In this document: piece after piece, positions 50,401-61,569 of the stretch
How positions within the stretch are numbered: the first letter of the stretch is position 1
Layout: each line of letters starts with the position of its first letter
DNA from: Chlorokybus atmophyticus
Taxonomy: Eukaryota; Streptophyta; Chlorokybophyceae; Chlorokybales; Chlorokybaceae
Reading direction: 5' to 3'
Length of the DNA stretch: 64,000 nucleotides
NCBI GenBank assembly: GCA_009103225.1
Contig: RHPI01001037.1
Coordinates: 1,874,168 to 1,938,167, forward strand
Notes under the pieces: model-generated
The model's input: only the letters and a program-made list of their open reading frames with translations
Told to the model about the DNA's origin: nothing
The model's database searches: none
Made by a program: the position numbers and the translations under genes

Positions 50401-51592
50401 AGAACATGGACAACATGATGGCTGTACTCCAGCATGCTGGAGCTCTGCAAGTGGAGACGCAGCATCTGCAACACCTTGTCACTGGAGTGCTGGCTAGTGA
50501 GGTGGCTGCAGCAGACCTAGCCAGACACCACACACTTGGCATGGACCAATTCCAGACTTGTGTCAAAGCAGTGCACAGCAAGGAGCTGACCGTAGACAAA
50601 GTGGGTAACCAATTTGCTCTGAAAATAATGAGCAAGCGGCATCAGCAACCTAAGAACACCAATGCAGGCGCAGACAAACCCTCATCCTCAAGAAGCTGGC
50701 GCAGAGTGCAGGCGACCTCACCACCTGCACTGCCAACTACATTGAGATGCCACATGCTCTATTTGATGACTCTGGAGGCATGCAAAAAGGAGACAAAAGC
50801 AAGTTCCTAGTGGATATGATAGCGCCTAACCAGCGAGCTGAGTTCCTCCTCCACTTCTATGCTATCACTGGCAGCGACTACACCTCTTACTTTGCTGGTA
50901 TGAGCAAGCATTACTTCTGGACCGAAGTCATGCTGAAGGAGGCAATATTTATCACAGGGGATCTCACCACATGCAATGGGGACCTGACACCAACATATCT
51001 GAGGCTCATAGGATGCGCTTACATCTTGAAGCATAAGAACTGCTTCTCAGCCACCAGCAACGCAACATCATTGTTCTATGACACATGTGAGGCCGCTGCA
51101 CGTCCTGACTCAATCTGCAGCCTCACACCATGGTTGCAGAGGATTGCACAACAGATTTGGGATAAGACTGCTGACAACAAGGACGATCTCCCTTCACCCA
51201 CAGCGTTGGTGGAGCACTGCAAGTGGTCAGCTTGGGTGGTTGACATGTGGTGGCAGATGTGCAATCCACACATCACAGTATCCCCGTTGGAGGAGCACGG
51301 GTACACATGCCAGGAGGGTGTGTACAAGGCAATCATGGACACACCTGATGCCATAGCTGCAGCAAAAAGCAGAGCATCCCCGATCCTGCATGGGTGCTCG
51401 TGCAAAAAGACCCAGTGCAGAGGCAGGCAATGCAAATGCAGAAAGAGTGGCCAGACATGCACCATTGCATGCTCGTGCGTGTGTTGCGAGAATACCACAC
51501 ATCAGAACAACATCCAAATCTATAGGGACGACACACAGCTACAGCAAACCAACACTGCAGCCACGAACACCGAGCTAGACAGCGCCTGGTAA
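47409..51592 (+). pseudogene. Decayed DUF6589-like protein with C-terminal CXC motif
   Basis: The coding frame runs from 47409 to about 50660 in essentially one phase but is cut by stops at 47661 (TAG), 48357 (TGA), 48732 (TAG), 49263 (TAG) and 49656 (TGA). A frame change lies near 50660, and 49270-49460 reads better in another frame. Order: coiled coil (LYEVQDEVQSGIEDLESELE, 47973); a VSIDNWDFKAQHAL block (48924); PIPGDWHCMYNML (49587); a DKAHESMINTDPK block (50199); LHFYAITGSDYTSYFAG (50849); a Cys-rich end (CSCKKTQCRGRQCKCRKSGQ, 51391) resembling half of a tesmin/TSO1 CXC motif. These blocks recall an uncharacterised animal and fungal family (DUF6589-like) from memory. AITGSDYTS resembles the GSDY loop of PIN/FEN nucleases; that is inference. 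The stop codon lies in the hAT target duplication. Confidence 0.6.
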
Positions 51593-51831
51593 GCATGGTC
51601 ACATGGTACACAGTACGCGTTTAGTACGTGAGCGGTGGTGTACGCGTACATACATGTACCCATTTATGCCAGTACGTGGCAATACGCTACAGTGGCAGTT
51701 TTGTCGTGTTGCTTCACGAGCATCAAGCATGCTACTTGCGTACATGTGCACAACAGTAAACAATGAGCAGAGAACACTATGTTACAGCGAAGCATGTGTG
51801 CAGACATAGCCCATCACATGTGTCTGCCTAG

Positions 51832-54350
51832 TTACACCGAGTAATCATCAGACTCGCCCCCCTCATCATCATTACTAGACAACACGTCCACATCAGAGTC
51901 TGCCTCCCACTCAACAAACTCCTGCACATAATGTGGGTTGTGGATCTTCTTCAGCTGCCTCAAGTTGGTGAAGACAAACACCAACTTCTCTGCCCTGCGT
52001 GCTTGCAGCCGATTCCTTCTCTTTGAGTGGATGAAGTCGTACGTGCTCCAGGATCTCTCACAGCTACAAGCTGATGATGGTTGAGCCAACACGCGCATCG
52101 CTAGCTGCTGCAACTCGGGTACACTACCACCATACATGTGCCACCAAGCATGCGCGGGCATTGTGAGAGCCGCTCGTTGCACTGCCTCTTTGCCGAACAG
52201 CCCCATCTTACTTCGGTACATGTGTAGCTGTTGCAACGCCAAGTCAACCTTGTCATGGGACTGCAGGACCCTCTCCACCATCGTTGCAAAGCCTTCCATA
52301 ACTTCCTCATTGGTGTGCTGCTCATGACCCCAATATTCGGGATCCAGCACATAGCCTGCTGCATGCATGTCACTATGCAGCATGATCCACCTGTCCCTCC
52401 AACAGGCGCGCACATCAAGTCGTTGTTGTTCAGTCATGCCCTTCAGATGCTTGAGCTGGTCGCCAACACGAAACATCTTGGCGTACACTTTGCCTATGGT
52501 GGGCAAGTTCCCATCAACCAAACGCAGCAGATCCACGATGGGGGCCGACACCGCATTCACTAATGCCACTTGTGACCAGAAATCTGGTGCCAAGATCAAC
52601 GCTCTGACTGCAGCAGCTTCTTGCTTATGCACACCCTTGTCGGCCCAAGCCTTCCAGTCCCTGCTCACCACCACCTCGTCGAGAGCGTCTTTGACCTCGA
52701 CTAGCCTTGCAAGAGTTATGAATGACGTTGCGAAGCGAGTATCTCCTGCACAACAAGTAGCTATGAGCAAACAAGCACGCGCATGACATGAGCATGCATG
52801 CATGCGCGGGCAATCAGCTGCAATTTCACATGGTTGCTGTCTACCATTAATCTTGCGCTTGTACTAAGTTGATCTCTAACTACACACATGCACGCATGCT
52901 ATTTCACCTGGCTTGAGCAGCTCTAGCTTGGCTTTGGAGCGGAAGATGGCCAAGGAACGATGGTGGTTGGTAATGAACTTCACTATGCGTTTGCCATCAG
53001 CCACCACGCTTTTAACCCACTCCAACTTGCCTATATCCTCAAGCAATAAGTCCAAGCAATGCGCGGTGCACGGCGTCCATGTGATGTGCGGGTATTCGCT
53101 AGTGATCAGACGTGCAGCAGCTACGCACACGCTTGCATTGTCCATGACAACTTGTATCACATTCGCGGACCCCACCTGCAAGTTACACACATAAGTACTT
53201 GTGTTGTGTGCGTGTATGAGCATGCGTGTGTGATGCATGTGCTCACAAAGTGCTGCCAGTCAGTGCGTGCATGTGTCACACGCATAAGTACTTGTGTTGT
53301 GTGCGAGCATGAGCATGCGCGTGTAATGCATGTGCTCACAAAGTGCTGCCAGTCAGTGCATGCATGTGTCACACGCATGCGTACTTGTGTCGGGTGCGAG
53401 CATGAGCATGCGCGTGTGATGCATGTGCTCATAAAGTGCTGCCAGTCAGTGCTTGCATGTGTTACTTAGCATGGTTGTGTACACAATCTATAATGGCAAT
53501 GAACGAGTGCACCACTTACTTCATCAATGGTGGAGATCAGCTGCTCGGATACATACTCCGCCGTCTTCTCCTTCCCTTCCGTGTTGATTGCTTGAAGAAA
53601 AACTTCTCCTTTAGGACTCACCATGAGCACATTCAACAATGGACGGTTGGACGTGTCCGACCATCCATCGCTAGCAATTGTGCATGAGGTTTCTCGTGTT
53701 GAGTCCTTGATGACTGCAAGTTCGCCATTCACCCTAGCATACTCCTTTTCCAACAAGGTTGTGCGAAGCGCCTCGGATGAGGGAGGGGTATATGAAGCGC
53801 CAAACTTGCCAACCGCTTTCATTGCTGCGATAAAGTAAGGGGACCTTGCCACGTTGAAGGGGATGCCATTGCTGAAGAAAAACCGAGCAATGGCTTCATC
53901 CACATGCGCTTTATCCCCACGCTTGAAAGTTGCATCAAGAGTTTGTTGTTGACTAGAAGGAACGGTGGCGCTTGAATCTATAGCACAATGTGATTGATTT
54001 GATGCGTGATGAGCAGCACCACTGCTTGCCAAGCTTCAATGCATGCACGCATGCATTCAAGTACCTGCACCAGCATCCCCAATGGCGGATGTGAGTTGAT
54101 CTAGCAAGTCCAACCTCCTCCTCTTCTCACCCTCTTTCTCCTTGTCTTTCTTGGCTTGTGTAAGTTGCAAGACGATCTCCTCGGGAGGGGTTGTGCACTT
54201 GGTGACTCCACGTTCACCACTCAGATGGGCACCAATACGTGAAACACTTCCTGTCCACTCGTGCTCGCAATAAACACACCTCACACGAAAGTTGCCATGA
54301 GGCTTTCTCTCTATTATGTCGACGTGCTTCCACAGCGCACTTTGCGTCAT
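51832..54350 (-). CDS. hAT transposase, copy A
   Basis: Same gene as in copy B, in reverse. It has a BED zinc finger (exon from 54350), a DDE core and a C-terminal hAT dimerisation region ending at 51832. The exon set mirrors copy B: about 54350-54065, about 54024-53520, 53175-52908 and 52745-51832. Relative to copy B the C-terminal acidic tail has SSNDDEGG where B has FSNDDEGG. No stop or frameshift was seen within the exons, but the junction of exons 1 and 2 does not resolve cleanly in phase, so full function is uncertain. Confidence 0.8.
53190..53465. repeat. 93-base minisatellite in hAT intron (copy A)
   Basis: Three tandem units with a 93-base period lie in the second transposase intron, each containing a GTGCTGCCAGTCAGTG core and a CA/TG- and ATGC-rich remainder. 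The same array is present, reversed, in copy B at about 58969-59244. Confidence 0.85.
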
Positions 54351-54806
54351 TCTAACATAAACAAACACTATTATGAACACATGCAAATCACATATAGCAC
54401 GTTGATGGTATGACTTGCAGGCTGCATGATGTATGATGGGCGCATAGCCAAGCATGCAGGCAACCAGTGCATACCCACGCACACACCTTGTAGCTAATGG
54501 CTATCAGGCGCAGCTACAGTAGCTTGAGAGATGAAGCTTGCAGCTAAAGGAGCGCCGTTCCCACCTGCCTGCCGCCGCTAACGCCGCCGCTGCCGCCAAC
54601 TATGTTGCCTGCACCGCCGCCTAGTTACACTAGACTGACCAGTTACGGTTGAGATACAGTGCTAAGCTGTATCTCAGCGTAACTGAAGCGTAACCCAGTT
54701 ACACTGGCGTACAGACTGCGTACAGAATGCGTATTAGGTACGCGGGGTCTCTGTACGCGTCCAAACGCGTACTATTGGTCTAAAAGTCGCGTACCTTGTG
54801 ACCATG

Positions 54807-56128
54807 CTGGTAAGAATTGGCCTCCGGCCCTCCCTCATGCCCATCTAATTAGCACAATGCAAAAGAGGACATAGCTTGGTTAGATGACATATCTGACACT
54901 AATGTAGCCCTATGAATATCAGCACAAGAAAGATGTCAATGCACAATAGATGTCAATGCACAATAGGTTGCGGCTACACTACTCTATGCATACATGCCAT
55001 CAACACATGCTTAGATGTAATACACAAATGAGTATCGGAATGCATGTGGCTGTGCAATTATCATGCACATACCTCTACAAGGTAGACGACAGGCTTACTA
55101 ACATGTGCTCCAATGTCATGACTGCCATGCCATCATGCCAAGATGCAACCAGCCATGCACAGCAAGCTTCATGCATGTCCGCATGCTGTTTACTCATGCA
55201 CATGTTAATGACTACGCTGAGCACTCCACGCAGGCAATAGTTTTGGACTACGCACCACCTCACAAGCACCTAACATAAACGAACACACACGACAACATAC
55301 CTGCTGTTCACACAACCCGAGCCGGGTGCGGCAGACGCCACGCACTGCCGGCGCCCAGCTCGTGTTCATGCACAAGGTGATACGCGCCAGCGTCAGGCCC
55401 CTCATCATCCCCATGCATAAACTTATACAGGCGCACAACAGGAGTGCGCCTGCCAATGCTGGGAGTAGTATCCAGCTCGATCCGAAATCAGGAGTCTGCC
55501 CCATGGTAACAACTTCGATGGCGAGCATGGGATTGACCGGCGGCGGGGGAGCAAGCAGAGCTGCAGGCGGGCGAAGAGCCGCGCAAGGGGCGTGCACACT
55601 GACTACAACCCCCAGCCCATTAGCACGGGCAAGAACGCCCCCGCCCTCATCAGGCGGCCCGGCAACGGGACCACCATGAGGGATCACATTTTGCCGCCCC
55701 TCGTTGCAAGTATACTCGATCGCCAAGCTCCCGTCCAGGTACAGCTGCTCGACGTCTTCATTGGCACACAGGGCGCCCGGGGTGCCCGCCGCGCCAGCCA
55801 TGTCGCCGCCCCTGACGCAGCCATGTGCAACAACTACCGCTGTTCGCCTTACGCAACCCTAATCACCTAACACTGGCATCACAGCGATTGCGGCAAACAC
55901 ACGTGGTACGCGCGCCACATTCACAGCCAGCGCCACTAACTGCAGACTTAACGAGCCCATCACGGGCCATTAACGTCGATCATGTCCGACAGCCGACGGC
56001 GACAATCCACTTTCAGTGGCCGTCAAGCACAACATCTCAAATCCACATCGACGTCGACGGCTGCCCTGTCAACGTCGACCACCGCCAACACACCCTGACC
56101 GCCAACACTCAAGGATAGCAGGTACAGA
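54807..56128. other. Right arm of the large element
   Basis: After the hAT target duplication the interrupted element resumes. No clear gene is present. A minus-strand frame from 55801 (start MAGAAGTPGALCANEDVEQL) contains one hydrophobic segment (WILLPALAGALLLCACISL) and could be a second element-encoded protein, but no family is recognised and the opposite strand is open too. 55870-56128 is GTCGA-rich subterminal DNA. Confidence 0.35.
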
Positions 56129-56148
56129 CTGTCTTGGCCTCCCGATTG
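56129..56148 (-). repeat. Right terminal inverted repeat
   Basis: Partner of 45881-45900, followed directly by TTTA. Confidence 0.85.
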
Positions 56149-56152
56149 TTTA

Positions 56153-57619
56153 GTGTTGTCGAAAGTGATGCAATGCAGGCGAGCGTCATGAATCATGGCC
56201 CATAATCCACAAGTATGGCCGCATAGCGATGCATCAAAGTCACCGTGTGTGTTCATGAAGCTTTCTCAGCACAAGACTTCAAGGTTGTTACGTGGCAAGT
56301 TATCACATAGATAGTCACATCCTAGTATTAATTGACCGCAATGCGCATAGGGTTCACATCATAGCCATCCCAAGTCACATACATATGCTCAGTGAGCATA
56401 CACAACAACATGCTAAAATAAGCTAGCATGAACAAGAAAGCACAATTATTACTCCCACGGCATTTGCATAAATGCTAGCTAAGCAGGTTGTACTTATTCA
56501 TCAAGTAATAAAATGTAATGTAAAATGTATCATATAAGCATATATATGAGCTATCCAAGTAACATGCAAGGCACACACAAACACGCAACATTCACACGCT
56601 CAAACACATGCACAACAGCAAGCAAGCACTCAAATTGACATAGAGGGCATACAGGCACTAGCTATGTGCACTAAGCAAGTGCGTGCAAGGGTTGAAGATG
56701 AGGGCGGGTGAGCAAGCAGGGCAGGGCAGGGCAAAGGCGCGCAAAGAACCACCACCCGTGGTTGCGCAAGGGCGTATATATGCAGCAGACAGTATTAATG
56801 TTATGTAGTTGTTGCATCACAGTGCTTGTCGGCCTGAATGTGGCACATGATGTATACATCATGTGCCACATTCAGGCCGACAAGCACTGACATTTGATGC
56901 TTTTAGCATTGAACATCTGTTTATTGGATGCTGAAGCAATGAAAGCACATGTAAAAGGCTCAATTGAAGGTCTTACGGCCATCTGGTCTTGGGCCGGCGG
57001 TTCAGTGCCCCTACGTCGTTGATCACATATTTCATCGAACGGTCAGCAAATACTGCCGTCGGACTTGACGCGTTGGACGGAGCCCTCTCGACGGTCGAGC
57101 ACGACCGGTCTGTCGGTCGTGGTCGACCGTGGTCGGTCAAAGGGGTCGACTGTTCGTTCAATCGTAACGAGTTACGACATAATATAGCGTAACTAATTGC
57201 TGTAATTGCATCAAGTCGGCAGCTACTGCTACACAATTCAGTCCCCCGGTACCAATAGAGTCCCCCCTCGAATAGAGGTGAGTCCTCCCCCGCAAAATCA
57301 AGGGGGACTGTGTAAAAAGGGGGTTTACTCTGACGGGGTAAATACGGTGCCAAGCAAGTTATAAGTTTACATCCCTCCCTCCCTTCCTTCCCTAAGTCAG
57401 GCATGATTAAAACAATGGCAAAACTTGAAACTGATGTACACAGCCGTAATTCACTTATCACAATAAACAAGAAGCTTAACAATTATGCTTAAACGTCATG
57501 TAGAGTGTAGTAGCAGCCATGTAACCATCAGCTTGATTATGTCATTTCATGGCAATAAAAGGGCTACTTTAAGAAAAGGTGTATTGGTTCCGTCATATAC
57601 AGCCTTGTAAGTAAGCATT
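56153..57619. other. Spacer between the large element and hAT copy B
   Basis: AT-rich non-coding DNA with a 70-base palindrome (56820-56889), GGTCG-rich repeats (57060-57150), and at 57225-57313 a TACACA-ATT-CAGTCCCCC segment facing GGGGGACTGTGTA, i.e. another foldback. A minus-strand open frame (57482-56973) is probably accidental. Confidence 0.4.
56820..56889. repeat. 70-base perfect palindrome
   Basis: Arms 56820-56854 and 56855-56889 are exact reverse complements with no spacer (the centre is TGTA/TACA). Partial complementarity continues outward (GCATCA... and ...TGATGC). It could be a foldback element end, a small-RNA hairpin precursor or an arrested cruciform. Confidence 0.95.
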
Positions 57620-58083
57620 ATAGAACGCATGGTCACAAGGTACGCGACTTTTAGACCAATAGTACGCGTTTGGACGCGTACAGAGACCCCGCGTACCTAA
57701 TACGCATTCTGTACGCAGTCTGTACGCCAGTGTAACTGGGTTACGCTTCAGTTACGCTGAGATACAGCTTAGCACTGTATCTCAACCGTAACTGGTCAGT
57801 CTAGTGTAACTAGGCGGCGGTGCAGGCAACATAGTTGGCGGCAGCGGCGGCGTTAGCGGCGGCAGGCAGGTGGGAACGGCGCTCCTTTAGCTGCAAGCTT
57901 CATCTCTCAAGCTACTGTAGCTGCGCCTGATAGCCATTAGCTACAAGGTGTGTGCGTGGGTATGCACTGGTTGCCTGCATGCTTGGCTATGCGCCCATCA
58001 TACATCATGCAGCCTGCAAGTCATACCATCAACGTGCTATATGTGATTTGCATGTGTTCATAATAGTGTTTGTTTATGTTAGA

Positions 58084-60602
58084 ATGACGCAAAGTGCGCT
58101 GTGGAAGCACGTCGACATAATAGAGAGAAAGCCTCATGGCAACTTTCGTGTGAGGTGTGTTTATTGCGAGCACGAGTGGACAGGAAGTGTTTCACGTATT
58201 GGTGCCCATCTGAGTGGTGAACGTGGAGTCACCAAGTGCACAACCCCTCCCGAGGAGATCGTCTTGCAACTTACACAAGCCAAGAAAGACAAGGAGAAAG
58301 AGGGTGAGAAGAGGAGGAGGTTGGACTTGCTAGATCAACTCACATCCGCCATTGGGGATGCTGGTGCAGGTACTTGAATGCATGCGTGCATGCATTGAAG
58401 CTTGGCAAGCAGTGGTGCTGCTCATCACGCATCAAATCAATCACATTGTGCTATAGATTCAAGCGCCACCGTTCCTTCTAGTCAACAACAAACTCTTGAT
58501 GCAACTTTCAAGCGTGGGGATAAAGCGCATGTGGATGAAGCCATTGCTCGGTTTTTCTTCAGCAATGGCATCCCCTTCAACGTGGCAAGGTCCCCTTACT
58601 TTATCGCAGCAATGAAAGCGGTTGGCAAGTTTGGCGCTTCATATACCCCTCCCTCATCCGAGGCGCTTCGCACAACCTTGTTGGAAAAGGAGTATGCTAG
58701 GGTGAATGGCGAACTTGCAGTCATCAAGGACTCAACACGAGAAACCTCATGCACAATTGCTAGCGATGGATGGTCGGACACGTCCAACCGTCCATTGTTG
58801 AATGTGCTCATGGTGAGTCCTAAAGGAGAAGTTTTTCTTCAAGCAATCAACACGGAAGGGAAGGAGAAGACGGCGGAGTATGTATCCGAGCAGCTGATCT
58901 CCACCATTGATGAAGTAAGTGGTGCACTCGTTCATTGCCATTATAGATTGTGTACACAACCATGCTAAGTAACACATGCAAGCACTGACTGGCAGCACTT
59001 TATGAGCACATGCATCACACGCGCATGCTCATGCTCGCACCCGACACAAGTACGCATGCGTGTGACACATGCATGCACTGACTGGCAGCACTTTGTGAGC
59101 ACATGCATTACACGCGCATGCTCATGCTCGCACACAACACAAGTACTTATGCGTGTGACACATGCACGCACTGACTGGCAGCACTTTGTGAGCACATGCA
59201 TCACACACGCATGCTCATACACGCACACAACACAAGTACTTATGTGTGTAACTTGCAGGTGGGGTCCGCGAATGTGATACAAGTTGTCATGGACAATGCA
59301 AGCGTGTGCGTAGCTGCTGCACGTCTGATCACTAGCGAATACCCGCACATCACATGGACGCCGTGCACCGCGCATTGCTTGGACTTATTGCTTGAGGATA
59401 TAGGCAAGTTGGAGTGGGTTAAAAGCGTGGTGGCTGATGGCAAACGCATAGTGAAGTTCATTACCAACCACCATCGTTCCTTGGCCATCTTCCGCTCCAA
59501 AGCCAAGCTAGAGCTGCTCAAGCCAGGTGAAATAGCATGCGTGCATGTGTGTAGTTAGAGATCAACTTAGTACAAGCGCAAGATTAATGGTAGACAGCAA
59601 CCATGTGAAATTGCAGCTGATTGCCCGCGCATGCATGCATGCTCATGTCATGCGCGTGCTTGTTTGCTCATAGCTACTTGTTGTGCAGGAGATACTCGCT
59701 TCGCAACGTCATTCATAACTCTTGCAAGGCTAGTCGAGGTCAAAGACGCTCTCGACGAGGTGGTGGTGAGCAGGGACTGGAAGGCTTGGGCCGACAAGGG
59801 TGTGCATAAGCAAGAAGCTGCTGCAGTCAGAGCGTTGATCTTGGCACCAGATTTCTGGTCACAAGTGGCATTAGTGAATGCGGTGTCGGCCCCCATCGTG
59901 GATCTGCTGCGTTTGGTTGATGGGAACTTGCCCACCATAGGCAAAGTGTACGCCAAGATGTTTCGTGTTGGCGACCAGCTCAAGCATCTGAAGGGCATGA
60001 CTGAACAACAACGACTTGATGTGCGCGCCTGTTGGAGGGACAGGTGGATCATGCTGCATAGTGACATGCATGCAGCAGGCTATGTGCTGGATCCCGAATA
60101 TTGGGGTCATGAGCAGCACACCAATGAGGAAGTTATGGAAGGCTTTGCAACGATGGTGGAGAGGGTCCTGCAGTCCCATGACAAGGTTGACTTGGCGTTG
60201 CAACAGCTACACATGTACCGAAGTAAGATGGGGCTGTTCGGCAAAGAGGCAGTGCAACGAGCGGCTCTCACAATGCCCGCGCATGCTTGGTGGCACATGT
60301 ATGGTGGTAGTGTACCCGAGTTGCAGCAGCTAGCGATGCGCGTGTTGGCTCAACCATCATCAGCTTGTAGCTGTGAGAGATCCTGGAGCACGTACGACTT
60401 CATCCACTCAAAGAGAAGGAATCGGCTGCAAGCACGCAGGGCAGAGAAGTTGGTGTTTGTCTTCACCAACTTGAGGCAGCTGAAGAAGATCCACAACCCA
60501 CATTATGTGCAGGAGTTTGTTGAGTGGGAGGCAGACTCTGATGTGGACGTGTTGTTTAGTAATGATGATGAGGGGGGCGAGTCTGATGATTACTCGGTGT
60601 AA
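58084..60602 (+). CDS. hAT transposase, copy B
   Basis: A cut-and-paste transposase of the hAT superfamily. Exon 1 (58084-58369) encodes a BED-type zinc finger (FRVRCVYCEHEWTG, then HLSGERGVTKC). Exon 2 (about 58410-58914) holds IASDGWSDTSNRPLLNV with the first catalytic Asp. Exon 3 (59259-59526) has VMDNASVC with the second Asp and the hAT CxxH motif CTAHCLDLLLED. Exon 4 (59689-60602) carries the insertion domain and the C-terminal CSCERSWSTYDFIHSKRRN block with the catalytic Glu, then an acidic tail. Introns 2 and 3 keep the frame; the exon 1-2 junction is unresolved. The BED finger should bind the GTACGCG-rich subterminal repeats (inference). Confidence 0.88.
58969..59244. repeat. 93-base minisatellite in hAT intron (copy B)
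   Basis: Three 93-base units, the reverse complement of those in copy A, lie between the donor at 58915 and the acceptor at 59258. Conservation of unit number between copies shows the array predates the last transposition. Confidence 0.85.
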
Positions 60603-61231
60603 CTAGGCAGACACATGTGATGGGCTATGTCTGCACACATGCTTCGCTGTAACATAGTGTTCTCTGCTCATTGTTTACTGTTGTGCACATGTACGCAAGT
60701 AGCATGCTTGATGCTCGTGAAGCAACACGACAAAACTGCCACTGTAGCGTACTGCCACGTACTGGCATAAATGGGTACATGTATGTACGCGTACACCACC
60801 GCTCACGTACTAAACGCGTACTGTGTACCATGTGACCATGATAGAACGCCACTTCACTTACTCGTTGTGACAATGTATCGTATTATAAGATGTTAAGTAG
60901 TGTAATGTAGGGGGTACAGAGGGAATTTTCAAGGTCAATGCACGTACCGATCACGGATTAGATTATTATGTGTAAACTATGCTTTTATATGTTTGCATCC
61001 TAACACGTTGATAAAATAAAAAGAAAACAGCATCTTCTATATTGTACATACTCTGGACGATTGTCAACAAATGTTCAATCAATAGCAATGTTATAAATAT
61101 GATATACATTGTATGTCATGTGAAAAGTTACCATTGTTAAATTTGCTGCATAGATAGAGTATTGTGTATGCAGTCCCCATCACGCTTCCCCTAAGGTAAG
61201 GTAATAATGCGCGCAAGAGAGGGCAGACATG

Positions 61232-61408
61232 NNNNNNNNNNNNNNNNNNNNNNNNNNNNNNNNNNNNNNNNNNNNNNNNNNNNNNNNNNNNNNNNNNNNN
61301 NNNNNNNNNNNNNNNNNNNNNNNNNNNNNNNNNNNNNNNNNNNNNNNNNNNNNNNNNNNNNNNNNNNNNNNNNNNNNNNNNNNNNNNNNNNNNNNNNNNN
61401 NNNNNNNN
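61232..61408. other. Assembly gap (177 Ns)
   Basis: A run of Ns between unique AT-rich sequence and a poly-G patch (61426-61434). Open frames running through it are meaningless. Confidence 0.98.
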
Positions 61409-61505
61409 GCCGCCAAATAATGAAGGGGGGGGGCGTGAAACACTATAATGGATCGCTATGATATTATGACGATGCACTATTTGTTTCATAAACTCTGTTG
61501 TGCCC

Positions 61506-61569
61506 AACATCATATTGAGTACACATGGGTTTTAACTTGTCATTTACCATGTGTACTCAAGATGATGTT
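61506..61569. repeat. Foldback with 24-base arms
   Basis: AACATCATATTGAGTACACA... (61506-61529) pairs with 61546-61569 at 22 of 24 positions across a 16-base loop. This is the size and form of a small hairpin RNA precursor or a miniature foldback element. Confidence 0.75.

Larger units (their letters stand above)
51594..54806 (-). mobile_element. hAT transposon, copy A
   Basis: 3,213 bases bounded by imperfect inverted repeats (CATGGTCACATGGTAC at the left, CATGGTCACAAGGTAC read inward from the right) with a perfect 8-base target duplication CTGGTAAG (51586-51593, 54807-54814). The subterminal DNA repeats GTACGCG/ACGCGTAC several times. It is the reverse complement of copy B, with at least two base differences seen. 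It encodes a spliced transposase on the minus strand and has inserted at the stop codon of the DUF6589-like ORF. Confidence 0.95.
45881..56148 (+). mobile_element. 10.3-kb TIR-bounded DNA transposon with DUF6589-like/CXC ORF remnants
   Basis: Terminal inverted repeats of 20 bases (45881-45900 and 56129-56148) match at 19 positions and share GGGAGGCCAAGACAG inward from CA[G/A]TC. TTTA follows or precedes both ends (45877-45880, 56149-56152), a candidate 4-base target duplication. GTCGAC/CGACGTCG-rich sequence lies just inside both ends (45950-46030, 56040-56080), as expected for subterminal transposase sites. The interior carries a plus-strand coding region (about 46.4-51.6 kb) and a nested hAT copy. 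Without the hAT the element would be about 7.05 kb. The superfamily is not recognised from the termini. The element is decayed, with several stops. Confidence 0.75.
57628..60840 (+). mobile_element. hAT transposon, copy B
   Basis: 3,213 bases, exactly the length of copy A, in opposite orientation. Its inverted repeats begin CATGGTCACA at both ends, and it is flanked by its own perfect 8-base target duplication ATAGAACG (57620-57627, 60841-60848). Because the duplications differ, the two copies are independent insertions and not an inverted duplication. Near identity implies recent activity. Confidence 0.96.

Noticed and set aside
53190-53465. CRISPR-like array
   Set aside because: The 93-base units are contiguous without unique spacers and lie in a transposon intron of a eukaryotic genome.
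56973-57482. 169-residue minus-strand ORF between the transposons
   Set aside because: It crosses foldback and GGTCG repeats, has no splice or homology support, and its composition looks non-coding.
61180-61513. ORFs around the second gap
   Set aside because: They consist mainly of Ns.
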